Source: Ruegeria sp. THAF57 (lineage in GTDB: Bacteria > Pseudomonadota > Alphaproteobacteria > Rhodobacterales > Rhodobacteraceae). Taken from it: a stretch of 64,000 nt of DNA. Made by a program: the position numbers and the translations under genes. Shown here in pieces: positions 16,791-25,660 of this stretch (within the stretch, counting starts at the first letter, position 1; every line of letters begins with the position of its first letter). The notes under the pieces were generated by a model. It did not search any database and was not told the origin of the DNA. It saw only the letters and a list, made by a program, of their open reading frames with translations. The stretch lies in contig NZ_CAIWNQ010000003.1 in assembly GCF_903914075.1 (NCBI RefSeq), positions 1 through 64,000 on the forward strand, given 5' to 3'.

Positions 16791-17863
16791 TGGCGTCCCT
16801 CGATCAATTGGCGTGCGGCTTGCCAGAACCTGTCCGTGGCCGCAGGCATGAGGTGTCGTGACGCAATCCGTTCGCGCGACATACGTCCGATTGATTGGCG
16901 CAGCGGCTTGTCATTCAGCAGGTCTTGAAGGCGCGCGGCAAGCGCAGAAGGACCGGAGTCCACCGACGGATAGTCACCCGGAGCCAAAACATCACGAACG
17001 CCCGGCCTGTCCTGAGCCACAACCGGAACACCGTTGGCTTGTGCTTCCAGATAGATCATTCCATAGGCCTCGTTCACACCGGGCCAAACCAGCAGGGACG
17101 CGGTTTGATAATGGGCGTGCAACGCGTCCCGGTTCAGTTGGCCCAGAAATTGCACCTTTGAACCGAAGGGGGACATCAACGCCTCGACCTCAGCGCGGGC
17201 CGGGCCATCCCCGGCTAATTTCAGGGACCAATCGCCCTGCAAGTGACCCAACGATTGCGCCAGAATCTCGTAGGAGGCCAGTTTGTCGCCATGTCGCATC
17301 ATTCCAACCGTCAGCATCGGTCCCGCGCATGTTGATGGGGCCGGCAGCTCTGAAACTGGTAGGAACGGGGGCAATTCCACCAGACGTTGGTTTCCAAACC
17401 TTTCCCGCTCCAGCGTAATCAGGTCGTTGGCGGTGTGGTAATAGATCACCTGCGCAGCGTCGCATGCATCGTGTGCAGCTTGCGCGAAACGGGCCCATGG
17501 GCCTTTTAACCTGCTTGTGGCGCGCGTGCTTTCCAATTGCACATAGGGGATGTTGCGGGCTTTACATACGAGAGGGCCCAGCAGGTCTGGCGCCTTGTAA
17601 TAATTGTGATAGGTCACCCACAGCGCCGTATCCGCAGGTAATTCTGTAATCAGCCTCTGCGCCTCTGTCTCGGCGTGCTTGCGCAATTCCTCTTGGACGA
17701 CGGTGTCGCCGGTTTTGTCGTAAATGCGCAGGCGCGACACCAGATTAACCGTGTCACCTTGCGCGCCAATGGCCTGCATCAGGTTGCGCGCCATTTCACG
17801 ATCGCCCGAAGGCACCGGGCTGTCCGGTGATTTCATTGGCGTGTAAAAGGCGACGCTTGCCAT
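16787..17863 (-). CDS. Glycosyltransferase family 4 (first of two)
   Basis: 358 residues, GT-B fold. The donor-binding E-x7-E motif reads NEAYGMIYLEAQANGVPVVA near residue 270. The N-terminus MASVAFYTPMKSPDSPVPSGDREMAR is typical for cytosolic GT4 enzymes, with no membrane segment. It overlaps the histidine phosphatase (ATGA) and abuts the other GT4 gene. The sugar and acceptor are unknown. Confidence 0.82.
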   Translation of the reverse strand: MASVAFYTPMKSPDSPVPSGDREMARNLMQAIGAQGDTVNLVSRLRIYDKTGDTVVQEELRKHAETEAQRLITELPADTALWVTYHNYYKAPDLLGPLVCKARNIPYVQLESTRATSRLKGPWARFAQAAHDACDAAQVIYYHTANDLITLERERFGNQRLVELPPFLPVSELPAPSTCAGPMLTVGMMRHGDKLASYEILAQSLGHLQGDWSLKLAGDGPARAEVEALMSPFGSKVQFLGQLNRDALHAHYQTASLLVWPGVNEAYGMIYLEAQANGVPVVAQDRPGVRDVLAPGDYPSVDSGPSALAARLQDLLNDKPLRQSIGRMSRERIASRHLMPAATDRFWQAARQLIEGRQ

Positions 17864-19110
17864 TAGTCCGGACCCGCGCCAAGGGCGCTGAGCCGCTGGG
17901 AAAGACGCGCAATGCCCGGATCCATCCGAAACTCGGCGATGAGTCGGTCATAGGCAGCGTCTGCCATCGCTGCTGTTTCGCCGGGATCGTTGGCCATCTG
18001 GGTCATGGCGGCAGCAAGGGCCACAGGATCGTCGTCGGACAAAACGCCATGCTGACCGGTTTCGATGAACTCTGGGATCGCGGAAATGGGTGTTGACAGG
18101 ATCGGCAGGCGCTGAGACGCGGCCTCCATCAGCACGTTGGGCAAGCCGTCCCGGTCCCCATCTGATGCGATGCGGCTGGGCAGCACAAACAAGTTGGCCT
18201 TGCGCATGGCAGCGATGACTTCCGGCTGGTCGCACGCGCCTTTCCACTCGATCCGATGCGCGACCCCAGCGGCCTGTGCGCGGTCCTGCAGAACCTGTCC
18301 CAAAGTCCCGCCGCCGATATGCGTCCAGTGCCAGTTCAGTTCGTCCGGCAGCATTGCAAGCGCGTCGATCAGACGGTCGAACCCCTTCTTTTCGACCAGC
18401 CGCCCAACGGACAACATGTGAAACGGGTCATTCAGGGCGCGGGGCGTTCGATCTGGTGGGGGCGGGAACCGCGTCAGGTCCAACCCGTGATAGATCAAAT
18501 CAACCCGCTTTGGATCGTCGGCCAGACTGCGCAGATGTTCCGCCCCGACGGCGGTACAGGTCGCGCCAAACGCAGCGCCATGCGTGCCGGCCTGCAGCTT
18601 TTCGGACTTTTCCCAATCAGGTGACGTCCAAATGTCCTTGGCGTGGGCGGAAAAACTCCAAGGCAAGCCGCGCATGATGGCTGCATAGCGGGCGACGGAT
18701 GACGGCGTATGCATGAAGTGGGCATACATCGCCCGCGTCGCCTGCGGCAGTTCGGCGGCCAGAACGCACGCCTGCCCAAAGCGTCGAATGCGGTTATGCG
18801 TCGGGTCGCGGCGCAGATCAGCGCGCCAGACCCGATAGGCCTCGGCATAGCCAGATAAGCCTTTGGCCTTTTGCCGGGCCGCCCAGACGCGATCAGGCTC
18901 TTGGTAAAGGTATTCAGGCAAGTAATGTACCTGCCCCTTGAACCGATCATGCAGCGGGTGGCGTTTTACATCCGTTGGATGCCGCAGGGACCAGATATCA
19001 AAGCGATGGCCTGCGTCCTGCAAGGCAACCAGTTCTTGCGCGATGAACGTCTCGGACAGGCGCGGCCACCCTTTGACCAGCACCGCCAGTTTCGGAGGGA
19101 TGGACGTCAT
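17863..19110 (-). CDS. Glycosyltransferase family 4 (second of two)
   Basis: 415 residues. The GT4 C-terminal domain is clear: MLSVGRLVEKKGFDRLIDAL, then FVLPSRIASDGDRDGLPNVLMEAASQ, a WcaK/colanic-acid-type donor motif with E-x-x-E-like spacing. The N-terminal domain has VLVKGWPRLSETFIAQELVAL, a pattern common in exopolysaccharide transferases that start chains on lipid carriers. The stop shares one base with the next start, and the start overlaps the preceding GT28-like gene by ATGA. The specific linkage is unknown. Confidence 0.84.
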   Translation of the reverse strand: MTSIPPKLAVLVKGWPRLSETFIAQELVALQDAGHRFDIWSLRHPTDVKRHPLHDRFKGQVHYLPEYLYQEPDRVWAARQKAKGLSGYAEAYRVWRADLRRDPTHNRIRRFGQACVLAAELPQATRAMYAHFMHTPSSVARYAAIMRGLPWSFSAHAKDIWTSPDWEKSEKLQAGTHGAAFGATCTAVGAEHLRSLADDPKRVDLIYHGLDLTRFPPPPDRTPRALNDPFHMLSVGRLVEKKGFDRLIDALAMLPDELNWHWTHIGGGTLGQVLQDRAQAAGVAHRIEWKGACDQPEVIAAMRKANLFVLPSRIASDGDRDGLPNVLMEAASQRLPILSTPISAIPEFIETGQHGVLSDDDPVALAAAMTQMANDPGETAAMADAAYDRLIAEFRMDPGIARLSQRLSALGAGPD

Positions 19111-20321
19111 CCGGTGGCCCGTTCCCGTTCACCGCCAAGTAGGGCGTCAACCCGGCTGGTGACATAATCCAGCCCATCCAGCAGCCCGTCTTGAATGGCC
19201 TGAGAGGGCAGCGGCTGATGGGGCAGCGCGCGGATCGCCCGAACCATCGCGTCTGTGGTCAGCCCGTCCCGGTTTTCGTCCAGCATCCGCACCAGCCCCA
19301 GACCTTCGGCACGCGAGGCCCGGATCCATTGTTCCAATCTTGGCGTTGTGCGCGGAACAATGACAGCGCGTTTGTCGAAAGACAGCACTTCGCAGAAGGT
19401 GTTGTAGCCCCCCATACAAACCACGCCAGCGGCACCCGCAAATAGTGTTTCGATCTGGGATTCAAAGCCCACGGCTGTCACGCGGCCATTCAGGGCGGCG
19501 ACGCGTGTTTCAAAATCTTCGCGCAACTCACCGGACAGGAAAGGGCCATAGACCAGTACGGCCCGAGGGGAAAGGTCCGGGTCCTGTTCGTAGGCGGACA
19601 AAACCAGATTGACCATCGCCTTACCGTCGCCACCGCCGCCCGGAGTAATCAGGATATAGGGTTGCTTTGGCGGTTCGCCCACTGGCCCCAAATCACGCCG
19701 CAGGTAGCCCGTCCAATGGATGCGGGATTGTGCAGCCGCGCTAAGGGGTAGCCCACTGGTGGGATCATAGATCGACCGCAAGCCATATACCCAGATTTCG
19801 TCATAGTATTTTTCGGTCGCGGTAACGGCTTCTTTCCGGTCCCACTCGGCAGCAAGAACTTCGGGTTCATCAAGAACGTCGCGCAACCCCAAGACCAAAC
19901 GTGTGTCCTTGGTTTGATATAGCGTTTCAAGCGTTGGCAGCAGCTCACCGCGAAATCCGGTGGGTTCCTTGTCGACAATCAGAACGTCGGGTTCGAACTG
20001 CTGGACCGCAGTTTGTATCAAGCCTGCCCGCAGTTCCGTCACCTCTTCAATGCCCATGCCCATCGTTTGCGAGGCATAGGACCCATCAGCCCGTTTCGTC
20101 ACCCCGGGCAGGCGGACGTGGTCCACACGGCGCGGAAATGTGAATCGGCCCGCGACCGGTGATCCCGTAAGGATCAGCGCAGATGCGCTCGGGTCAGCCT
20201 GCGTAATCGCCGAGGCCAAGGCACGAGACCGGCGCAAATGGCCCAATCCAAACGTATCGTGGCTGTAAAACAGGATGCGGGGCGCACGGCCGATTGTATC
20301 TTTTTGTCTTCCTAGGCTCAT
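19107..20321 (-). CDS. Glycosyltransferase, GT28/MurG-like (first copy, operon start)
   Basis: 404 residues from the ATG at 20321; an open frame extends 26 codons further upstream but that part looks non-coding. The GT-B glycine loop is FGLGHLRRSRALASAI, and the donor site reads VVCMGGYNTFCEVLSF with a following IVPRTTPRLEQ. It resembles the GT28-like enzyme five genes downstream. As first gene of the seven-gene operon it defines the promoter region at 20322-20660. A weak AGGCGA ribosome-binding site is present. Acceptor and donor are unknown. Confidence 0.82.
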   Translation of the reverse strand: MSLGRQKDTIGRAPRILFYSHDTFGLGHLRRSRALASAITQADPSASALILTGSPVAGRFTFPRRVDHVRLPGVTKRADGSYASQTMGMGIEEVTELRAGLIQTAVQQFEPDVLIVDKEPTGFRGELLPTLETLYQTKDTRLVLGLRDVLDEPEVLAAEWDRKEAVTATEKYYDEIWVYGLRSIYDPTSGLPLSAAAQSRIHWTGYLRRDLGPVGEPPKQPYILITPGGGGDGKAMVNLVLSAYEQDPDLSPRAVLVYGPFLSGELREDFETRVAALNGRVTAVGFESQIETLFAGAAGVVCMGGYNTFCEVLSFDKRAVIVPRTTPRLEQWIRASRAEGLGLVRMLDENRDGLTTDAMVRAIRALPHQPLPSQAIQDGLLDGLDYVTSRVDALLGGERERATG

Positions 20322-20665
20322 GCTTTCGCCTGTCTTAGTGTTCCGGTGCAACTCCGCGCGCTTGCACCTGTATCGTATATGTTTTCCCTGCGCTTGCAAA
20401 AACTCGGTTGAGATGACCCGAAACTGGTAAGCATTGCGATTTAGCTACATATTAGTTGAGATTTGCCAGATATTCCCTGTCCTACATCAAACACAGAGCG
20501 CAGGCATCAGTTTGCAGTCTGTATGGTGGGTCATATGCAGTTTTTTCTGGGTTGAAAACACTTCAATTGGCGTCGGTGCATCCGAGACACGAATAGACAC
20601 GATCACGAGAAGCGCGAGGCTGATTATTTGAACACCGCGTCACGCTTCTGTAGTGTTTTGTGCAA
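20322..20665. other. Intergenic region between the glycan operon and the mscS-like gene
   Basis: About 340 bases without a convincing gene; short open frames here lack ribosome-binding sites and family-like sequence. It must carry promoters for the leftward glycan operon and the rightward channel gene. An inverted repeat GGTGCAA (20345-20351) / TTGCACC (20362-20368) lies 24 bases before the first glycosyltransferase and could be an operator or leader hairpin. The base composition is more AT-rich around 20430-20560. Confidence 0.5.
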
Positions 20666-20689
20666 ATGCCGAACTGGATCGAACACCTG

Positions 20690-23065
20690 ATGAAACTTAG
20701 ATTTTTTGCCGTTCTCGCCCTGTTGGTCTGGATGATGCCAGTGGTTTTGGCAAATGGGGCTGCGGCGCAGACCTCGCTTATTCCCGGATACGGCGCGGCT
20801 ACAAGCACGACCGAAGACACGACCGATGAAGGCGATCTGGCCGCCGCAATTCGTTCAGCCACTGAAAGCGGTGCCAGTGTCATCGTGATCGACAGCGCAG
20901 GTCAGATCGTTTCAACGGGTGCGCAACAGGACGCCTCGGCCGAATCCGAGCCACATGACCTGATGGCCGAAGGTTCGCAACTTATGAAGGCGCAGGAGCG
21001 GCTTTCGAAGTTCCGCGAGTCGATGGTCTCACGGCTTGAGGCGTTGCCGTATTCGATCTTTGAAGTTCAGTACATTTTGCGGCAAACCAGCCCGGATGGA
21101 CGCATTCAAACCTATGTCGAGGTTTTGTTCTGGAATGTCCTTTTCCTGCTGCTGGGGCGTTGGCTGTCCACCGAGATTTACGGCAAACGTATCGCCAAGA
21201 AGATCGTTGTTGCGCGGTCCAAGGAAAACCCCCAAGGCTATCGCGAAAAGATGCCGTTTTTGGTGTTCCGCTTCCTGATGGGGATCGGAGCCACGGTTTT
21301 TGCAATGCTGATGGCACTGATCGTCGGGTATTTGTTCTTTGGTGAGGCCGAAGATATCTCGATCCAGTTCACGGTCACGGCGATATTCACAGCATTCTTC
21401 CTGTCTCGAACGGTGTCGGACCTTTGGCGTATGGTGCTGTCGCCGTATCTAAGCCAGTACCGACTGCCGCCGTTTTCGGATCGGGATGCCAAGCGGCTGT
21501 ATATCTGGGCATCCGCATTGGCGACCTATGACATCACCGTGGTGCTGTTTTCGACATGGGTTGCGGATTTCGGCCTGAACTACAACGTCTATGCCATGGT
21601 CTATGGCGGCCTGACGATGGTTGGCGCGCTGGGCAATGTGCTGATGATCCTGTTCAACGCGCGCTCCATCTCCAATGCCATCCGCGGGGGCAGGGCACCG
21701 GATCAGGTGTCGTGGATTTTGCGATTTATCTCGTTCGCCTGGGCCCCGGTTCTGATCGTTTACATGGTGTTTAGCTGGTTCAAGCTGGCGGTCGATCTGG
21801 TGCTGGAGAACGACAATTCGATTCCCATTGTCGCAAGCAGCTACGCCATCTTCATGTCGGTCGTCATTGCGTATGGCGCGATGAACTACCTTCTGGAACG
21901 GTATTTCGACCGCAATCGCAAGATTGAAGAAATGAATGCCGAGGTCGAAAGGGATGAGGAACCGGAAATCATAGACACACCGCTGGCGGAGCGGCGCAAG
22001 CACTCGATCGTGACGTATGAGGATCTGGCCCGGCGCGTCGCAGGTATTCTGGCCTTTGTCGTTGGTCTGTATGCACTGGTGGTGATCTGGAACCCGGATG
22101 CAAGCTGGAGCGAGGACCTGCCCATCGAGCGTGCTCTCGACGTGATGGTCATCCTGTTCATCGGGTATATCCTGTTCCATTTCTTCCGCGTCTGGATCGA
22201 CAGCAAAATTGCCGAAGAGATTGATGACGGCGGAGGTGAAGCCGAGTTGGGCGATGAAGGGGGCGAAGGCGGGCAAAGCCGGTTGGCCACGCTGCTGCCG
22301 CTGTTTCGTGGCGCGATCCTTGCCGTAGTGGTCGTGACCATCGCACTGATTGCCCTGATGGAACTGGGCATCAATGTCAGTCCCCTGTTTGCAGGTGCGG
22401 GCGTCGTGGGTCTGGCTGTGGGCTTTGGTTCGCAAACGCTGGTGCGGGATATCTTCTCGGGCGCGTTCTTCCTTATGGATGATGCGTTTCGCAAGGGCGA
22501 ATATATCGACATTGGCGATGTGAAAGGAACGGTCGAGAAGATCTCGGTCCGGTCGTTCCAACTGCGTCATCATCTGGGTGCGCTGAACACCATTCCCTTT
22601 GGTGAGATCAAAGTTCTGACAAACTATTCCCGCGACTGGGTGATTATGAAGCTGCCGCTGCGGGTGACGTATGACACCGACGTCGAAAAGGTGCGCAAGC
22701 TGATCAAAAAGCTGGGTCAGGAATTGCTGAGTGACCCGGTGATTGGTGACAATTTCATCCAACCGCTCAAGTCGCAGGGCGTGATCGAAATGCAGGATTC
22801 CGCGATGATCATTCGGGTCAAGTTCATGACCAAGCCGGGTGATCAGTGGCTTGTGCGTAAGAAGGTCTATCAGGACATCCGCGAGCTGTTCGCCCGTGAA
22901 GGCATTCGCTTTGCCCACCGCGAGGTTACGGTTCGTCTGGCCGACGAAAAAGGAGCCGAAGATCTGACACCAAAACAGCGTGAGGCCGTAACTGGTGCGG
23001 TGCAGGCTGCGATTGACGAGGATTACCTCGACGATATCGGCCCGGGTGGTGGTGATGACCGCTAG
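20690..23065 (+). CDS. Large MscS-family mechanosensitive channel
   Basis: About 791 residues. The start is uncertain: ATG at 20690 gives a good signal peptide (MKLRFFAVLALLVWMMPVVL, then AAAQ), while GTG 20660 and ATG 20666 also lie in frame. After a periplasmic N-terminal region come many membrane helices. The MscS core is near residues 540-650: a pore helix with GAGVVGLAVGFGSQTLVRDIFSGAFF, then the beta domain (KGEYIDIGDVKGTVEKI). This is a large multi-helix type like YbdG/YnaI/MscK, releasing solutes on hypo-osmotic shock. It is single in its operon, followed by a terminator. Confidence 0.88.
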   Translation: MKLRFFAVLALLVWMMPVVLANGAAAQTSLIPGYGAATSTTEDTTDEGDLAAAIRSATESGASVIVIDSAGQIVSTGAQQDASAESEPHDLMAEGSQLMKAQERLSKFRESMVSRLEALPYSIFEVQYILRQTSPDGRIQTYVEVLFWNVLFLLLGRWLSTEIYGKRIAKKIVVARSKENPQGYREKMPFLVFRFLMGIGATVFAMLMALIVGYLFFGEAEDISIQFTVTAIFTAFFLSRTVSDLWRMVLSPYLSQYRLPPFSDRDAKRLYIWASALATYDITVVLFSTWVADFGLNYNVYAMVYGGLTMVGALGNVLMILFNARSISNAIRGGRAPDQVSWILRFISFAWAPVLIVYMVFSWFKLAVDLVLENDNSIPIVASSYAIFMSVVIAYGAMNYLLERYFDRNRKIEEMNAEVERDEEPEIIDTPLAERRKHSIVTYEDLARRVAGILAFVVGLYALVVIWNPDASWSEDLPIERALDVMVILFIGYILFHFFRVWIDSKIAEEIDDGGGEAELGDEGGEGGQSRLATLLPLFRGAILAVVVVTIALIALMELGINVSPLFAGAGVVGLAVGFGSQTLVRDIFSGAFFLMDDAFRKGEYIDIGDVKGTVEKISVRSFQLRHHLGALNTIPFGEIKVLTNYSRDWVIMKLPLRVTYDTDVEKVRKLIKKLGQELLSDPVIGDNFIQPLKSQGVIEMQDSAMIIRVKFMTKPGDQWLVRKKVYQDIRELFAREGIRFAHREVTVRLADEKGAEDLTPKQREAVTGAVQAAIDEDYLDDIGPGGGDDR

Positions 23066-23084
23066 GGGCGGCTCCCGCCCCTTT
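23065..23084 (+). terminator. Terminator after the mscS-like gene
   Basis: A 7-bp GC stem (GGGGCGG 23065-23071 with CCGCCCC 23075-23081), a 3-base loop and a short TTT. The first stem base is also the last base of the stop codon. The T-tract is short, so termination may be partial. Confidence 0.55.
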
Positions 23085-23153
23085 GGGTTGTGCCTCTGAT
23101 GAGGCGCTGCCCAAAGCGTTAGGCCGGGCCGCGCGTGCCGCGCGGCGGGCGCG

Positions 23154-24509
23154 CTACGACTTAGATGTCGGCCAGTTGGGCTGGGACGAGCCCAGTTTCG
23201 ACGCAGGCAGGGGCCAGTCCATGTTTGCCTTTCCCACACTGAGGGCAGGTTTCAGGCGGTGACCTTTGCCCCAGCCCGAGTTCTCGGGCGTGTCAGAAAA
23301 ATCGGCGGGCATGGCCTGCGTTATGTCTTCTGAAGTTTCGGATTTGGCGAGGCTTGCCAGCAACTCGGCTGTGCGAGCCAGCGACAGCCGGGCCTGCATG
23401 ACAGACCCACCCGATGCGGCCTCGGCCAGCGCGGAAAGAATGGCAGCTGCCATCAGATAGCCGGTTGCGTGATCCAGTGCCTGCACAGGCAGCGGCGTCG
23501 GCTGGTCGGATTTTGCCCAGACGCGCCCTGCGTCTGCGATTCCGCTGCTCATCTGTACAAGGCTGTCAAAGCCACGACGACTGGCCCACGGTCCCTGCCA
23601 ACCATATGCGTTCAGGGTGACTTCGACGCGGTTTGGGGCAAGTTCGTCCCGCTTTGCCTGTGTCAGGCCCAGCGCGTCCAAAGCGCCGGGTCGGTAACCG
23701 TGTACAAACACATCCGCTTGCGCCAGAAGAGACTGCAATTGCTCAATGCCTGCGGGTGATTTCAAATCCAGATAGGTACAGCGCTTACCCAAAGAGATAT
23801 CTGGGATCACGCCGGGCTCGTCCCAACCCGGAGGATCAACGCGAAGTACCTCGGCCCCGAACCCGGCCAGGGTGCGTGTGGATACTGGCCCGGCCAACAC
23901 GCGGGTCAGATCAAGAACACGGAGGCCCGACAGCGGGCGCTCTGCCGTCGCTTGCTGCCTGTCGCGCAAGGTAATCTGGCGGGGATTGGTCCACCCGATC
24001 AAGGGATCGCGCGACGCGGCGCGCCCCTGCGGATGGTCCAACCAGTCCGAGCGGCTGCGCATGGCGGCTGCAACGCCACCCTCTGCGACGATCGCGGTTT
24101 CGAGGTCAGAAATCGCCCAGGTTTTCAGGGCTTGCGAAACGGCCTCGCGATCTGGTTTGGCCCCCAAGACTTTAAAGGCTGCCGCCCGATGACGGGGCAG
24201 ATTGGTATGCAGTCTAATCCACCCATCCGCGGCCTGATAATCCCCGGCGATGGCGTCCCACAAGCTTGGCATCTCCCAACCGTCGGCTTTGAAGGAAAAC
24301 CCATACCAGAGTGAGGCCATCCGGTGATCAACCGAAACCTCTGGCGCGCTGGGAGCAAGGTTCAGCGCAGCAATCAAGCGGGCCAGTTCCTGACCCACAG
24401 CGGCGAAACTGGCGGTTGCCAGCTCGGAAACCGCATAAAGACTGGGCCGGGAACCCGATCCCGTTGTCAAATAACTATCTGATGCGGGAAGGGCAGAGAT
24501 CAGGGTCAT
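23154..24509 (-). CDS. CoA-transferase family III (CaiB/BaiF) homologue, permuted layout
   Basis: 451 residues from the ATG at 24509, which overlaps the permease stop (ATGA); a longer open frame upstream is antisense to the permease. An N-terminal part (about 1-180) resembles the C-terminal region of CaiB-type proteins, followed by the usual N-terminal fold (RPLSGLRVLDLTRVLAGP, about residue 195) and the VFVHGYRPGALDALGL segment. At the place of the catalytic Asp of family III enzymes the sequence reads QARLSLARTAELL, with Arg instead. It may transfer CoA by another route or have lost activity. It ends a peptide-type ABC transporter operon. Confidence 0.8.
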   Translation of the reverse strand: MTLISALPASDSYLTTGSGSRPSLYAVSELATASFAAVGQELARLIAALNLAPSAPEVSVDHRMASLWYGFSFKADGWEMPSLWDAIAGDYQAADGWIRLHTNLPRHRAAAFKVLGAKPDREAVSQALKTWAISDLETAIVAEGGVAAAMRSRSDWLDHPQGRAASRDPLIGWTNPRQITLRDRQQATAERPLSGLRVLDLTRVLAGPVSTRTLAGFGAEVLRVDPPGWDEPGVIPDISLGKRCTYLDLKSPAGIEQLQSLLAQADVFVHGYRPGALDALGLTQAKRDELAPNRVEVTLNAYGWQGPWASRRGFDSLVQMSSGIADAGRVWAKSDQPTPLPVQALDHATGYLMAAAILSALAEAASGGSVMQARLSLARTAELLASLAKSETSEDITQAMPADFSDTPENSGWGKGHRLKPALSVGKANMDWPLPASKLGSSQPNWPTSKS

Positions 24510-25660
24510 TGCTGATAAGGATCCAGACTGTCCCGCAACCCGTCGCCAAGGAAGTTGAAGGCCAAAACCACAACAATGATCGGAAGCATCGGGATCGCCG
24601 TCCATGGGTAGATCTCGATCGAAGCGAGGTTTTGGGCATCGTTTAACATCACACCCCAACTGACGGCAGGGGCCCTCAGGCCAAGGCCAAGGAAGCTGAG
24701 CGCCGTTTCCCCAAGTATCATGGCTGGGATCGACAGAGTGGCGGAAGCGATCAGGTGAGACATAAAGTTTGGCAACAGGTGCTTGCGGATCACCCGGCCC
24801 GAGCTTGCGCCCATCATCTCGGCGGCGCGGACATATTCCTCCTCCCGCAAGGACAGGAATTTGGCGCGCACGGATCGCGCCAGACCGGGCCAATCGAGTA
24901 TCCCGAGAATGATCGAGATGATGAAGAAGACCGCAACTGGACTCCAATTCGATGGCACCGCAGCCGACAGCGCCAACCACAGCGGAAGTTCTGGGAGAGA
25001 GCGTAGAATTTCGATCACACGGTTGATAACCCAGTCGATCTTACCACCAAAGTAGCCGGCCATGGACCCGAACAAGATGCCAAGGAAGAAGGAAACAGAA
25101 ATACCAATCAGGCCCACCGTAAGTGAGAGTTGCGCGCCGTATAGAATTCGGCTGAACACGTCGCGGCCCAAACGGTCAGATCCCCACAGAAACAGGGTTG
25201 CGCCCTCGGGCGGACAGAACAGGTGCGTATCCGTTCGGATCAGCCCCGCCAGCTTGTATTCGGTTCCTTCGCAGAAGAACCGGATTGGTCGCGGGTCTTC
25301 CTCATTTGGAATGAACTTCCACTGGAATGTCTCTAGGTCCGCTTCGGCGACGATTGGATAAACAAATGGTCCCACGAACTTTCCCTCGTGGAAAAAGTTG
25401 ATGCTCTGCGGTGGGGCGTAAAGGTGTTCGTCGTTGCGCTCATTCGGGCCATAGGGGGCGATGAACCCTGCAAACGGCAGCATCAGATAGCACAGCAACA
25501 GGAAGATGCCAGAGATCAGACCCAGCTTGTGCGTTCGAAACTTGCGCCAGACCAAAACCCAGTTGGGCGCGTCCAAATCCGCGCGTTCAAGCTGTTGCAG
25601 GGCGGCATCCGGATCGAACGGAGCGTCGTCAACAAAGCGGCCGTCAGAACGTTTGGTCAT
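24506..25660 (-). CDS. Peptide/opine-type ABC transporter permease (YejE/OppC-like)
   Basis: 384 residues. One membrane helix (about residues 42-62) is followed by an insertion of roughly 90 residues predicted periplasmic, then the BPD_transp_1 core beginning LGRDVFSRILYGAQLSLTVG. The coupling loop is EEYVRAAEMMGASSGRVIRKHLLPN. The long insertion before LGRDVFS is typical of the YejE-type subunit. It overlaps the upstream permease (ATGA at 25657-25660) and the downstream CoA-transferase gene. It forms the membrane channel with the next gene. Confidence 0.88.
   Translation of the reverse strand: MTKRSDGRFVDDAPFDPDAALQQLERADLDAPNWVLVWRKFRTHKLGLISGIFLLLCYLMLPFAGFIAPYGPNERNDEHLYAPPQSINFFHEGKFVGPFVYPIVAEADLETFQWKFIPNEEDPRPIRFFCEGTEYKLAGLIRTDTHLFCPPEGATLFLWGSDRLGRDVFSRILYGAQLSLTVGLIGISVSFFLGILFGSMAGYFGGKIDWVINRVIEILRSLPELPLWLALSAAVPSNWSPVAVFFIISIILGILDWPGLARSVRAKFLSLREEEYVRAAEMMGASSGRVIRKHLLPNFMSHLIASATLSIPAMILGETALSFLGLGLRAPAVSWGVMLNDAQNLASIEIYPWTAIPMLPIIVVVLAFNFLGDGLRDSLDPYQQ

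Noticed and set aside
20434..20631. 65-residue plus-strand open frame before the MscS-like gene
   Set aside because: No ribosome-binding site and no recognisable sequence; it lies in the promoter region.
21449..23239. 596-residue minus-strand open frame across the MscS-like gene
   Set aside because: It mirrors the codon pattern of the channel gene and has no family-like sequence.
24510..24980. Upstream extension of the CoA-transferase open frame
   Set aside because: It is antisense-like read-through over the permease; the ATGA overlap at 24506-24509 gives a better start.
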